64,000 nt of DNA, taken from positions 1 to 64,000 of the forward strand of contig NZ_JAPFGA010000005.1 in NCBI RefSeq assembly GCF_026241135.1, read 5' to 3'. Each line of letters opens with the position of its first letter. Position 1 is the first letter of the stretch. A program made the position numbers and the translations under genes. The stretch is from Galbibacter kalidii. Lineage in GTDB: Bacteria; Bacteroidota; Bacteroidia; Flavobacteriales; Flavobacteriaceae. Below are positions 34,245 to 43,497 of the stretch, piece by piece. Under the pieces are notes generated by a model. That model saw nothing but the letters and a program-made list of their open reading frames with translations. It was not told the origin of the DNA and did not search any database.

Positions 34245-35888
34245 TTAATGTCTCGGTGTCTTTTTCTCTTTTGCTTTAGAACCTACCCTTGACATGGCAC
34301 AACGGAAACCGATATAGTCGGTCGCCATATACTGTGGTAGATACCTTCTCTGTGCAGGATCGATCCAGTATGCTCTGTCTCTCCATGAACCACCTTTGTA
34401 CACGCGAACCTCGTCACTGATGAGCGTTGTTCTGGTATTGGATTCATCAAATTTTTTGATAAGGTTCCCTAATGAATCTCTTTCGGTTTTGTGTTCAGGA
34501 GAGTTATACATCTTTTCAGCATTTTCATTGTCTTCCGGATTAAACAAGTCATAATATCTTGTAGAACCAGGATCTCCATCTCTGTAGTTTCTATTGTCAC
34601 TCTTGCTGAAATTGGTTCTCAAATAAGTATCATTCTTATCAACAGGAACCATGGCGATCTCTCCGGGGAGGTCACGGGCAACAATTCTACCGTTGGGCAA
34701 GGTGTCATAACGGATAAAGTCTTTTCCTACGATTTTTACTTTTCCGTCTTCACCGATGGAAGTTTTCATGTACACATTTCCACGGTAGTAGTTAAAATCG
34801 TTTGCTTCATCGTCTACGATTGGGCGATACACGTCAGCAACCCATTCAGCAACGTTACCAGCCATATCATATAATCCCCAGTCGTTTGGCGGGTATGATT
34901 TTACTTCAGCAGTAATATCGGCACCGTCGTCAGACCAACCGGCAATTCCACCATAATCTCCTTTTCCTTGTTTGAAATTGGCTAACTGATCACCACGATT
35001 TCTTCTTTTTCCTGAGCGGGTGTATTCCCCTTGCCAAGGATATTTCTTTCTACCTCTGTAGTTGTTGTATTCTCTGGTTTCTATAATGGCCTGAGCAGCA
35101 TATTCCCATTCCGTTTCGGTAGGAAGTCTATACTGCGGCATGATAACCCCAGTAGATCTTTCAGCATAAGTGCTGGTAGTAGAATCCTTACCGGCCTTTT
35201 TTCCTAGATGGGAATCTATTTGTCCGCCATATGAACTTGAAGGACTGTTCAAATAGGTTTCTGAACTAAAACCGCCATCAACTTGACCGTCTATAGCAGC
35301 ATATTTACTGTTTTTGGCAAGATAACCTTCGCGTTCCAGCATCAATTCGTTTACACGATCGGTTCTCCATTCAGAAAACTGAACAGCTTGAACCCAATTC
35401 ACTCCAACTACGGGATATTCCGCATAGGCAGGGTGTCTTAGGTAATTGTTGGTCATCACTTCGTTATAACCAAGTCTGTTTCTCCACACTAATGTGTCCG
35501 GCAATGCACCTTTGTAGATGTTTGCGTAGGCAGGATTATCCGGAGGATAAACGCTTTTCAGGTAATCAAGATATTCCATGTACATCTTGTTGGTTACCTC
35601 AGTCTCATCCATGTAAAAAGACTGAACGTGTTGTTTTGTAGGTGTGTTGTTCCAGTCGTGCATTACATCGTCTTGAACCTTTCCTCTGGTGAATGTTCCA
35701 CCTTCGAGAAAGACCAATCCGGGAGCGGTTTCCTGTTCTTTAAAATCTGTGTTGTATTGAAAGCCACCTTCTTTTGAGTTGATTTGCCAACCGGTAGCCC
35801 TGGAAGTGTTTTTAGAATTTTTACAGCTTGTAAAACTCACAAACCCTACCAAACATAACACGTATACGTTTAATAGATACTTTTTCAT
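34245..35888 (-). CDS. gldJ: Gliding motility lipoprotein GldJ
   Basis: GldJ is an outer-membrane-linked lipoprotein needed for gliding motility and stability of the GldK/type IX secretion ring. The 547 residues have lipobox region VSFTSC with Cys22. Sulfatase-modifying-factor (FGE-like) domain motifs follow: FLEGGTFTRGKVQDDVMHDW, FYMDETEVTNKMYMEYLDYL, YRLPTETEWEYAAQA, GLYDMAGNVAEWVADVY and VYKGGSWRDRAYWIDPAQRR, ending IGFRCAMSRVG. The FGE-like fold is structural here. Catalytic Cys residues of true FGE are not expected. It is divergent from porV with 378 bases between. Confidence 0.95.
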   Translation of the reverse strand: MKKYLLNVYVLCLVGFVSFTSCKNSKNTSRATGWQINSKEGGFQYNTDFKEQETAPGLVFLEGGTFTRGKVQDDVMHDWNNTPTKQHVQSFYMDETEVTNKMYMEYLDYLKSVYPPDNPAYANIYKGALPDTLVWRNRLGYNEVMTNNYLRHPAYAEYPVVGVNWVQAVQFSEWRTDRVNELMLEREGYLAKNSKYAAIDGQVDGGFSSETYLNSPSSSYGGQIDSHLGKKAGKDSTTSTYAERSTGVIMPQYRLPTETEWEYAAQAIIETREYNNYRGRKKYPWQGEYTRSGKRRNRGDQLANFKQGKGDYGGIAGWSDDGADITAEVKSYPPNDWGLYDMAGNVAEWVADVYRPIVDDEANDFNYYRGNVYMKTSIGEDGKVKIVGKDFIRYDTLPNGRIVARDLPGEIAMVPVDKNDTYLRTNFSKSDNRNYRDGDPGSTRYYDLFNPEDNENAEKMYNSPEHKTERDSLGNLIKKFDESNTRTTLISDEVRVYKGGSWRDRAYWIDPAQRRYLPQYMATDYIGFRCAMSRVGSKAKEKKTPRH

Positions 35889-35919
35889 AATTAAGATTTG
35901 AGTTGTCTTAAATAAGTGT

Positions 35920-35949
35920 GCAATATAGCAATTAAGTGATTTAATTCAA
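35920..35949 (-). promoter_or_regulatory. Promoter for gldJ
   Basis: On the minus strand TTG (35949-35947), a 19-base spacer and TATATTGC (35927-35920) are one base from the TAnnTTTG consensus. They lie 31 bases before the gldJ ATG. Confidence 0.65.
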
Positions 35950-36216
35950 TTTTTTTCATGAAAATTGTGTGGATTATGTTGCCAAAGTCCCTTATGCTGT
36001 TGTATAACGAACAAAACCTGACTTTATTATACCTGTTTTTGTGGATTTCTACTTAGATTAACGGATAGGCAATTTTCTTTTCTCTTATTATTGTTATTTC
36101 ATCATATAAAAAGATGATTTCATCGATACTTTCTGCCGATTAACAAGAAATCAAGGGCTATTGTATAAGAATATTGCAAAGAATCCGTTAATAGGAAACT
36201 AACGATTGTTGGTGGA

Positions 36217-36247
36217 TTTGTTGAACTGCAAGAATCGATTATATTTG
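36217..36247 (+). promoter_or_regulatory. Consensus promoter for porV
   Basis: TTTG (36217-36220), a 19-base spacer and TATATTTG (36240-36247) match perfectly. The start near 36254 leaves a leader of about 13 bases. Between this and the gldJ promoter the 378-base divergent spacer is AT-rich with no gene. AGATTAACGG near 36056 and CCGTTAATAG near 36187 form a 10-bp inverted pair. Confidence 0.85.
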
Positions 36248-36266
36248 TTTAAAATAACCAAATCTC

Positions 36267-37421
36267 ATGAAGATAAACTATTTGCTCCTTGGTATACTGT
36301 TTCTCTCAAATCTGTTAAGGGCTCAGGAAGACTCTCGGATGATAACAACCGCAGTGCCTTTTCTTGCTATTGCGTCTGATGCTAAAGCCGGAGGAATGGG
36401 TGAACTTGGAGCAACAACTACCCCCGATGTTTATTCACAACAATGGAATCCTGCAAAATACACTTTTGCTACTCGACAAATAGGGGTAGGAATCAGTTAT
36501 ACACCATATTTAAGTAAGTTGGTAAACGATATAGCCTTGTTGAATGCCACATACTACAATAGGGTCAGTGAACGAAGTGCCTGGGCAGCCAGTTTTAGGT
36601 ATTTCAGCTTGGGGGATATTGAATTTATTACCGAAAATGAAGCCCTGCAAGGCCTACAACCTATTATTGAAAGACCTAACGAATTGGCTTTGGACGTTTC
36701 TTATTCATTAAGGCTCAGTCAAAACTATTCCATGGCTGTTGTTGTAAGATATTTAAGGTCTGACCTGAAAATCAGGGACGAAAATATTGATGCTTCGGCG
36801 GCGAGTTCTTTTGCTGTGGATGTGGCCGGATATTTTCAGTCGAACGAAATTGCTTATGAAAATTTCAACGGACGCTGGAAAGGGGGATTTAATATTTCCA
36901 ATGTTGGTCCCAAAATAAAGTATGATGCAGAAGGAAGGGAAAGTTATCTGCCAACGAATCTAAAATTGGGTGGGGGCTTTGATTTTTTGTTTGATATACA
37001 AAATAAGCTGTCCCTGGATGCAGAGTTTAATAAATTGTTGGTGCCTACGCCGAGTGACTCCAATGGAGACGGAGAGATAAACACTGAAGACGATTATTAT
37101 ACGCAGAGTTTCTTTAAAGGGATGTTTTCATCTTTTGGCGATGCGCCCGATGGTTTTAGCGAAGAATTGAAAGAGATTACCTGGGCTTTGGGAGCAGAAT
37201 ATATGTATAATGATGCTTTTGCTTTACGAACAGGTTATTTTCATGAAAGTGATGAAAAAGGAGCCCGAAAGTTTTTTACATTGGGAGCAGGGTTCAGATT
37301 TAAAGCCACTTCAATAGACTTTTCTTATTTGTTTTCTACTTCCAGGGTTCGGAATCCGCTGGAAAATACCTTGCGTTTTTCGCTTACCTTCAATTTGGGA
37401 GACGAGTATAGCGATTATTAA
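36267..37421 (+). CDS. porV: Type IX secretion outer-membrane protein PorV (LptO)
   Basis: PorV is a FadL-like 14-strand outer-membrane barrel that shuttles type IX cargo from the SprA translocon to the surface attachment complex. The 384 residues have signal peptide MKINYLLLGILFLSNLLRAQ. The typical opening TTAVPFLAIASDAKAGGMGE and ATTTPDVYSQQWNPAKY identify the family. The barrel ends with LRFSLTFNLGDEYSDY. The gene follows the order gldJ / porV-cdd-pdhA-pdhC known in this family. Confidence 0.95.
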   Translation: MKINYLLLGILFLSNLLRAQEDSRMITTAVPFLAIASDAKAGGMGELGATTTPDVYSQQWNPAKYTFATRQIGVGISYTPYLSKLVNDIALLNATYYNRVSERSAWAASFRYFSLGDIEFITENEALQGLQPIIERPNELALDVSYSLRLSQNYSMAVVVRYLRSDLKIRDENIDASAASSFAVDVAGYFQSNEIAYENFNGRWKGGFNISNVGPKIKYDAEGRESYLPTNLKLGGGFDFLFDIQNKLSLDAEFNKLLVPTPSDSNGDGEINTEDDYYTQSFFKGMFSSFGDAPDGFSEELKEITWALGAEYMYNDAFALRTGYFHESDEKGARKFFTLGAGFRFKATSIDFSYLFSTSRVRNPLENTLRFSLTFNLGDEYSDY

Positions 37422-37595
37422 AAACCCGAAAAGGGGATCGCTTAATATTAAAATTCTACGTATGCTAGTTTGGCAATTCTGGGTGAGGTAAATTAAAAAA
37501 TTTCTTAAGATTTTTTAATTGTTGTATTTTCGGGGAGTCGCAAGCTTCTCAGGTTAAGCCGAAGAGGTAATGGACGAAATCTTGTATGTAATAAT

Positions 37596-38087
37596 ATGAA
37601 GAAACTAGAAATAAAAGCAAGCCTTACCGTTTTTGATTCTTTAGACGAATTATCCGATGATGCAAGGGAATTGATGCTCAAAGCGATTAGCGTAAGGAAA
37701 AATGCCTATGCTCCTTATTCCAAATTCAGGGTAGGAGCGGCACTTGAATTGGAAAACGAAGAAGTGATTGTAGGAAGTAATCAGGAAAATGCAGCATTTC
37801 CATCAGGTTTATGTGCAGAACGGGTGGCGATTTTTCAAGCGGGAACCCAATTTCCCGATGTTGCCGTGAAAACAATGGCTATTTCGGCAGCCTCAGATAC
37901 ATATAGCGTGTTAACACCAACACCGCCATGTGGAGCTTGCCGGCAGTCGATAGCCGAATATGAAGAACGACAAAAACGCCCCATAGCCCTTTATTTTATG
38001 GGAGAAACAGGAAAAGTAGTAAAAGCCGATTCACTAAAAGATCTTCTTCCTTTGATTTTTGGAAAAGCATCCCTGAACAATATTTAA
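37596..38087 (+). CDS. cdd: Cytidine deaminase
   Basis: This enzyme deaminates cytidine and deoxycytidine to uridine forms in pyrimidine salvage. The 163 residues match the small tetrameric type. Zinc-site motifs are CAERVAIF (Cys, Glu) and PPCGACRQ (two Cys), and substrate contact NQENAAFPSGLC is intact. The 174-base spacer from porV contains a stem-loop (TTCGG near 37532 pairing with CCGAA near 37559) of unknown meaning. Confidence 0.95.
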   Translation: MKKLEIKASLTVFDSLDELSDDARELMLKAISVRKNAYAPYSKFRVGAALELENEEVIVGSNQENAAFPSGLCAERVAIFQAGTQFPDVAVKTMAISAASDTYSVLTPTPPCGACRQSIAEYEERQKRPIALYFMGETGKVVKADSLKDLLPLIFGKASLNNI

Positions 38088-38118
38088 CAAAAATCTTGTA
38101 TAAAAGCAGTTTTTCATT

Positions 38119-38148
38119 TTTGCACTTTTAACGAAAACGCTACTTTTG
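38119..38148 (+). promoter_or_regulatory. Promoter for pdhA-pdhC
   Basis: TTTG (38119-38122), an 18-base spacer and TACTTTTG (38141-38148) fit the consensus. The start near 38155 leaves a leader of about 94 bases. Confidence 0.75.
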
Positions 38149-38248
38149 TATTGCGTTAAAAAAAGCCTTTTTATAATGATGAAGGTTTATTGCATTTAAT
38201 ATTCATAAGGTGTTAAATGCTGAATGTTTTTTCAAAAGAAAATTACAC

Positions 38249-39247
38249 ATGAAGAAAGTTACAAAACAAGTTTACTTGAAATGGTATGAAGACATGCTGT
38301 TTTGGAGAAAGTTTGAAGATAAGCTAGCGGCTGTTTATATTCAACAAAAGGTGAGAGGATTTCTTCACCTTTATAATGGTCAGGAAGCTGTGTTGGCAGG
38401 TACCTTGCATGCTATCGATCCCAAAAAAGATAAATTGATTACTGCTTACCGTAACCACGTTCAACCTATCGGATTGGGGGTTGACCCTAAAAGAGTGATG
38501 GCAGAGTTATACGGAAAAGCAACAGGAACATCTCAAGGTTTGGGTGGTTCGATGCATATCTTCTCCAAAGAATACAACTTTTATGGAGGTCACGGGATTG
38601 TTGGCGGACAGATTCCATTGGGGGCCGGACTTGCGTTTGCCGATAAATATTTCAAGAGAGACGGTGTAACTTTGTGTTATATGGGTGATGGTGCTGTGCG
38701 CCAGGGATCACTTCATGAATCGTTTAACTTGGCGATGTTGTGGAACCTTCCGGTTGTATTTATCTGTGAAAATAACGGATATGCAATGGGAACCTCAGTA
38801 GCGAGAACATCCAAGGAGCAAGAAATCTGGAAACTGGGACTTGGTTATGATATGCCATGTGGACCGGTGGACGGAATGAACCCGGTAGAAGTAGCAGAAG
38901 CCATTCATGAAGCAGTAGAAAGAGCACGTTCTGGAGGCGGACCTACTTTCCTTGAAATGAAAACATATCGATACAGAGGTCACTCAATGTCTGATGCACA
39001 ACACTACAGAACCAAAGAAGAAGTAGAAGAGTACAAGAAAATAGATCCGATCACTCAGGTTAGGGATATTATTTTGAAAAAGAAATATGCAAAAGAGGCA
39101 GACCTTGATAAAATAGGCAAAGAAGTTAGGGAGAGGGTGAAAGAATGTGAGAAATTTGCTGAAGAATCACCATATCCGGAGAAGAATGTTATGTACGACG
39201 TTGTTTACGACCAGGAAGATTATCCATTTTTACCGCATAAACTTTAA
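38249..39247 (+). CDS. pdhA: Pyruvate dehydrogenase E1 component, alpha subunit
   Basis: The thiamine-diphosphate dependent E1 alpha subunit decarboxylates pyruvate. ATG at 38249 gives 332 residues, starting MKKVTKQVYLKWYEDMLFWR. The cofactor motif runs from GDGAVRQGSLHESFN to NNGYAMGTS. The phosphorylation-loop equivalent YRYRGHSMSDAQHYR is conserved. The GTG upstream start was rejected for lack of family match. pdhC follows 5 bases later. The beta subunit gene is absent from the window, as in other Flavobacteriaceae where it lies elsewhere. Confidence 0.95.
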   Translation: MKKVTKQVYLKWYEDMLFWRKFEDKLAAVYIQQKVRGFLHLYNGQEAVLAGTLHAIDPKKDKLITAYRNHVQPIGLGVDPKRVMAELYGKATGTSQGLGGSMHIFSKEYNFYGGHGIVGGQIPLGAGLAFADKYFKRDGVTLCYMGDGAVRQGSLHESFNLAMLWNLPVVFICENNGYAMGTSVARTSKEQEIWKLGLGYDMPCGPVDGMNPVEVAEAIHEAVERARSGGGPTFLEMKTYRYRGHSMSDAQHYRTKEEVEEYKKIDPITQVRDIILKKKYAKEADLDKIGKEVRERVKECEKFAEESPYPEKNVMYDVVYDQEDYPFLPHKL

Positions 39248-39252
39248 AAATA

Positions 39253-40869
39253 ATGGCAGAAATCATTAACATGCCGCGATTGAGCGACACCATGGAAGAA
39301 GGTGTAGTTGCTAAGTGGCTTAAAAAAGTAGGAGATAAAGTAGAAGAAGGCGATATCTTAGCCGAAATCGAAACCGATAAAGCTACAATGGAGTTTGAAT
39401 CCTTTCACGAAGGGGTGTTGCTTCATATTGGTATTGAAGAAGGCGATGGTGCACCAGTAGATTCCCTTTTGGCAATTATTGGAGAAAAAGGAGAAGATAT
39501 TTCCGGTTTGCTAAACGGAAATACAGCCGAAGCTAAAGAAGAAACTACTGAAGAAAAACCTACTGAGGAAGTGAAAACTGAAGCTGCTACAGAAATCCCT
39601 GCAGGAGTGGAAGTGGTTAGTATGCCGCGATTGAGCGACACCATGGAAGAAGGAACCGTAGCTTCTTGGCTCAAGAAAGTAGGAGACGATGTTGAAGAAG
39701 GCGATATTTTAGCCGAAATCGAAACCGATAAAGCGACGATGGAGTTTGAATCGTTCTACTCCGGAAAATTGCTGTATATCGGTATTGAAGAAGGACAATC
39801 AGCTCCGGTTGATGATGTTTTGGCTATCATTGGACCTGATGGAACAGATGTTGACGCCGTATTGGCTGCTGCAAAATCTGGAGGTACTGCCGCTAAAGAA
39901 GAAAGTACTCCTGCTGCCCCCGAAAAGAAAGAGGCAGTTAAAGAAGAGAAAAAAGAAGTGGTAACGTCTACTTCAAACGGAAGGATTTTTGTTTCTCCAT
40001 TGGCGAAAAAAATGGCGGCGGAGAAAGGCATTGACCTGACTAAGGTTCAAGGTTCTGGAGAGAACGGACGAATCGTTAAAAAAGATATTGAAAATTATAT
40101 ACCTGTTGCTGAAAGTGCAGCGACTCCGGCTACAGATAAAGCCGCCGCCGCCGCTTCAAATGTGATGCCTTTTGTCCCTGCAGGGGAAGAAAGCGTAGAA
40201 GAGAAGAAGAATTCTCAAATGCGTAAAACCATTGCCAAGAGACTTGGTGAATCTAAATTCTCGGCACCACATTACTATTTGACCATAGAGGCAGATATGA
40301 GCAATGCCATGGCATCCCGCGTACAGATCAATGAATTGCCGGATATCAAAGTATCGTTTAACGATATGGTTGTGAAAGCATGTGCAATGGCATTGAAAAA
40401 GCATCCGCAAGTAAACACCAGTTGGAAAGATGATGTAACGGTGTACAACCACCATATTCACATTGGAGTAGCTGTAGCTGTTGACGAAGGTCTTTTAGTA
40501 CCTGTATTGAAATTCACAGATCAAATGAGTTTGACACAAATAGGAGGGAAAGTTCGTGAATTGGCTGGAAAAGCGAGGGATAAAAAGATCACTCCTCAGG
40601 AAATGGAAGGCAGTACGTTTACGGTTTCCAACTTGGGAATGTTCGGTATTCAGGAATTTACCTCGATTATAAATCAGCCCAATTCCGCTATTCTTTCCGT
40701 AGGAAGCATCGTTGAAAAACCAGTGGTTAAAAACGGAGAGATTGTAGTAGGACACACGATGAAAGTTACTTTAGCTTGCGACCACAGAACAGTGGATGGT
40801 GCTACAGGAGCTCAGTTCCTGCAAACCTTACAGGCTTACTTGGAAAACCCTGTAACTATGTTGGCGTAA
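39253..40869 (+). CDS. pdhC: Pyruvate dehydrogenase E2, dihydrolipoamide acetyltransferase
   Basis: The 538-residue E2 core transfers acetyl to CoA. Two N-terminal lipoyl domains (about 1-78 and 119-196) each carry EIETDKATMEFESF with the lipoylated Lys. They are nearly identical, also in DNA. Ala/Glu/Lys-rich linkers separate them. The E1/E3-binding domain is VSPLAKKMAAEKGIDL to KKDIENY. The catalytic domain ends with CDHRTVDGATGAQF (His and Asp). Confidence 0.96.
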   Translation: MAEIINMPRLSDTMEEGVVAKWLKKVGDKVEEGDILAEIETDKATMEFESFHEGVLLHIGIEEGDGAPVDSLLAIIGEKGEDISGLLNGNTAEAKEETTEEKPTEEVKTEAATEIPAGVEVVSMPRLSDTMEEGTVASWLKKVGDDVEEGDILAEIETDKATMEFESFYSGKLLYIGIEEGQSAPVDDVLAIIGPDGTDVDAVLAAAKSGGTAAKEESTPAAPEKKEAVKEEKKEVVTSTSNGRIFVSPLAKKMAAEKGIDLTKVQGSGENGRIVKKDIENYIPVAESAATPATDKAAAAASNVMPFVPAGEESVEEKKNSQMRKTIAKRLGESKFSAPHYYLTIEADMSNAMASRVQINELPDIKVSFNDMVVKACAMALKKHPQVNTSWKDDVTVYNHHIHIGVAVAVDEGLLVPVLKFTDQMSLTQIGGKVRELAGKARDKKITPQEMEGSTFTVSNLGMFGIQEFTSIINQPNSAILSVGSIVEKPVVKNGEIVVGHTMKVTLACDHRTVDGATGAQFLQTLQAYLENPVTMLA

Positions 40870-40892
40870 ATAAGACTAACGATTATAAAAAG

Positions 40893-40918
40893 AATCCCGC
40901 GCTTTATGCGGGATTTTT
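40893..40918 (+). terminator. Terminator after pdhC
   Basis: AATCCCGC and GCGGGATT around GCTTTAT-type loop bases are followed by TTTT. It lies 24 bases past the stop codon and closes the pdhA-pdhC unit. Confidence 0.88.
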
Positions 40919-40993
40919 GTTATATTTAAATATTAGCTAATTATTTATAAAGTGAATTTAAACCCCCATAGTCATCTTAGAAAGCTAGATATT

Positions 40994-41009
40994 GTCCCCT
41001 TGAGGGGAC
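40994..41009. repeat. GC-rich palindrome in the pdhC-M28 spacer
   Basis: GTCCCCTTGAGGGGAC is a perfect palindrome followed by TTTAGGGGTGTTTTTTG. Similar short G/C palindromes are at 7096-7220 and inside trpG (63931). It may act as a second terminator. Confidence 0.5.
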
Positions 41010-41093
41010 TTTAGGGGTGTTTTTTGAATTTTTCAAAAGATAGCTAATATTGTGTCATTAAAAATGATTTCCAAAATTAACCTTGATTTATCA

Positions 41094-42098
41094 ATGAAAA
41101 AATATCTATTTGTATTATCTGCGCTGGTCATAGGGTGTAAATCCGCTTCTGTCCCGGATGCAGGAACAATTTCAGAAAGCACTTCAACTGCATCAGAAAT
41201 TCAATCCACCGTATCGTCAAAAGTAAAAGAGGTAACCCGAGCCGCTAAAGTAGGTGAGATCATTACTTTTTTGTCTTCTGATGAACTTAGCGGAAGGGAA
41301 GCCGGGAGTGAAGGTATTAATGCTGCTGCCACCTATATTGAAGAAATTTTCAAGAAAAACGGACTCAAACCGTATTTCAAAACTTATAGGGATACACTTT
41401 CTACTTTCGACCAACCGGCTTTTAATATCGTGGGAATGGTGGAAGGGAATGATCCCGGATTGAAAAACGAATACATTGTTGTCGGAGCCCATTATGACCA
41501 TATTGGGAATGGAAAGCCTGAAGATGGAGACGAGATTGCCAATGGGGCAAATGACAATGCTTCAGGAACCACAGCTGTGATTGAAATGGCTAAATATTTT
41601 GGAAAAAACAAAACCAATAAAAGAAGTTTGCTGTTCGTATTGTTCTCTGCGGAAGAAAAAGGACTTTTAGGATCGAAACATTTGGCGGCAAAACTGAAAA
41701 AAGAGGATTTTAACCTTTATACGATGGTCAATTTTGAAATGATCGGAGTGCCGATGCAACGTGAAACCTTGACGTATATCACCGGTTTTAAAGAAAGTAA
41801 TATGGCAGAGAAGATGAATGCCTATGCCGGAAAGGATGTGGTTGGATTTCTGCCTAAAGCAGTTGAATATCAATTGTTTAAAAGATCGGATAATTATCCT
41901 TTCTACAACGAGTTCAAAGTGCCATCGCAAACGGTTTGTACCTTTGATTTTGAAAACTATCCGTATTATCACCACGTAGATGATGAAAGCTCGGAGTTGG
42001 ATTTTGTCCATATGGCAAAGGTTATTAACGAAATGATTCCCGTGCTCGAAAAAATGACTAACACTCCGGAGAAAGAGATTAAAATGAACGCAAAGTAA
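41094..42098 (+). CDS. M28 family zinc aminopeptidase, lipoprotein
   Basis: ATG at 41094 gives a 334-residue lipoprotein (LFVLSALVIGC, Cys15), so it is membrane-anchored outside the cytoplasm. The zinc-peptidase core shows VVGAHYDHIGNG (His, Asp), GANDNASGTTAVIEMA (Asp) and LFSAEEKGLLGSKHL (catalytic Glu and ligand Glu). Later VNFEMIGVP and YHHVDDESSELDF supply the last ligands, matching M28. A role in peptide scavenging is likely. The SDR gene follows 8 bases later. Confidence 0.92.
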   Translation: MKKYLFVLSALVIGCKSASVPDAGTISESTSTASEIQSTVSSKVKEVTRAAKVGEIITFLSSDELSGREAGSEGINAAATYIEEIFKKNGLKPYFKTYRDTLSTFDQPAFNIVGMVEGNDPGLKNEYIVVGAHYDHIGNGKPEDGDEIANGANDNASGTTAVIEMAKYFGKNKTNKRSLLFVLFSAEEKGLLGSKHLAAKLKKEDFNLYTMVNFEMIGVPMQRETLTYITGFKESNMAEKMNAYAGKDVVGFLPKAVEYQLFKRSDNYPFYNEFKVPSQTVCTFDFENYPYYHHVDDESSELDFVHMAKVINEMIPVLEKMTNTPEKEIKMNAK

Positions 42099-42106
42099 TT
42101 GGTTTA

Positions 42107-42790
42107 ATGGGGAAAAACATCATCATCACCGGAACAAGCAGGGGGATAGGCTATGAATTGGTGCAACTGTTTGCTGAAGCAGGCCATAAAGTCTTGGCGT
42201 TATCGCGAAATAGTAAGCCCGTTTATACGCTTGACCTCAAAAATGTCACCGCTTTCGATTTTGATATCAACAACCAGGACTGTCTTAATGAGGTAAATAC
42301 TTTTATTGAAAAAGAATGGAAAACCGTTGATGTTTTGATCAATAATGCCGGACAATTGCATAATGAGCCCTTCAGTAAAACTCCTATGGATGCTTTTGAA
42401 GCGGTTTACAAAGTAAATGTATTTGGCTTAGCAGCCTTGACACAACTGGTGTTGCCGTTTATGAAAAAAGACGGACATGTACTCAACATCAGCAGTATGG
42501 GCGGCGTACAGGGAAGTATGAAATTTGCCGGTTTGTCGGCATACAGTTCGTCAAAAGGAGCTGTGATTACCTTAACCGAATTGTTGGCAGAGGAATATAA
42601 GGAAACTGGGCCCTCTTTTAATGTGTTGGCATTAGGGGCCGTACAAACCGAAATGCTGGAAGAAGCTTTCCCGGGATATAAAGCGCCGAACACAGCAAAA
42701 GAAATGGCTGCTTATATTTTTGATTTCTCATTGAACGGAAACCGATTTTACAACGGAAAGTTACTGCAGGTAAGCAATAGCACTCCGTAA
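42107..42790 (+). CDS. Short-chain dehydrogenase/reductase
   Basis: This 227-residue Rossmann-fold NAD(P)-dependent oxidoreductase has cofactor motif TGTSRGIGYELVQLF, DVLINNAGQLHN and the active site LNISSMGG with SAYSSSKGAVITLTE (Tyr-x3-Lys). The substrate is unknown. It lies between an M28 peptidase and a SprT-like gene on one strand with small gaps, so the three may be cotranscribed. Confidence 0.92.
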   Translation: MGKNIIITGTSRGIGYELVQLFAEAGHKVLALSRNSKPVYTLDLKNVTAFDFDINNQDCLNEVNTFIEKEWKTVDVLINNAGQLHNEPFSKTPMDAFEAVYKVNVFGLAALTQLVLPFMKKDGHVLNISSMGGVQGSMKFAGLSAYSSSKGAVITLTELLAEEYKETGPSFNVLALGAVQTEMLEEAFPGYKAPNTAKEMAAYIFDFSLNGNRFYNGKLLQVSNSTP

Positions 42791-42803
42791 AAAAAATTAA
42801 TCC

Positions 42804-43403
42804 ATGCAGGAGGTTTTAAGGAAATACTTGCCGGAAAGAGCGGTGGAACCTTGTTTTGAGTTGATAAGAGTCAACCACGTGCACCTAAAGATTGTCAATG
42901 AGCGAGTGACAAGGCATGGCGATTACAGGACAATGCCCGATGGAAGTCATCAGATCACTGTAAATGCCAATCTGAATAAATACCGTTTTTTGATCACTTT
43001 GGTACATGAAATAGCACATTTGGTTGCTTTTACAAAATATGGTCGATCCATAAAACCGCATGGGGTAGAATGGAAAAAGACCTTTCAGAAAATGATGCTT
43101 CCTTTTATCAGGCCAGAAATTTTTCCTTCTTCTTTATTACCTGTTTTGGCCAATCATTTCCGGAATCCGAGGGCGAGTAGTGATACCGATGCACATCTTT
43201 CGGTGGCTTTAAAGGAATTTGATCCACAGAATGATAAAAATTATATCTTTGAATTACCTTATGGAAGTCTTTTCCGTATTTATAACGGAAGGGTGTTCAA
43301 AAAAGGGAATAAACGTGTGAAAAGATATGAGTGTGTTGAAGTGAAGTCGGGAAAAACATATCTTTTTCAACCCAATGCCGAGGTAGAATTACTTAGAGAT
43401 TGA
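42804..43403 (+). CDS. SprT-like zinc metalloprotease-domain protein
   Basis: This 199-residue cytoplasmic protein has metal motif LVHEIAHLVAF (HExxH) and a third His in SIKPHGVEWKKTFQ, the SprT arrangement. The C-terminal part has a KRVKRYECVEVKSGKTYLF beta region like the zinc-ribbon position of SprT but without a complete set of Cys, so metal binding there is doubtful. Eukaryotic Spartan relatives cut DNA-protein crosslinks. Function in bacteria is not established. Confidence 0.85.
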   Translation: MQEVLRKYLPERAVEPCFELIRVNHVHLKIVNERVTRHGDYRTMPDGSHQITVNANLNKYRFLITLVHEIAHLVAFTKYGRSIKPHGVEWKKTFQKMMLPFIRPEIFPSSLLPVLANHFRNPRASSDTDAHLSVALKEFDPQNDKNYIFELPYGSLFRIYNGRVFKKGNKRVKRYECVEVKSGKTYLFQPNAEVELLRD

Positions 43404-43497
43404 TTATAAAATTCTTAACCCAACCCCAAGGAAAAGAACACGATGTAGAAAGAACTTCTCCTGACAATATGATGTGGTTGTTTTAAAAATAATATCT

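Noticed and set aside
34245-37421. A complete type IX secretion or gliding locus
   Set aside because: Only gldJ and porV are present. gldKLMN, sprA and other parts are not in this window.
38249-40869. Missing pdhB as a sign of a broken operon
   Set aside because: PdhA and PdhC adjacent without PdhB is the usual state in Flavobacteriaceae. Both genes are full length.
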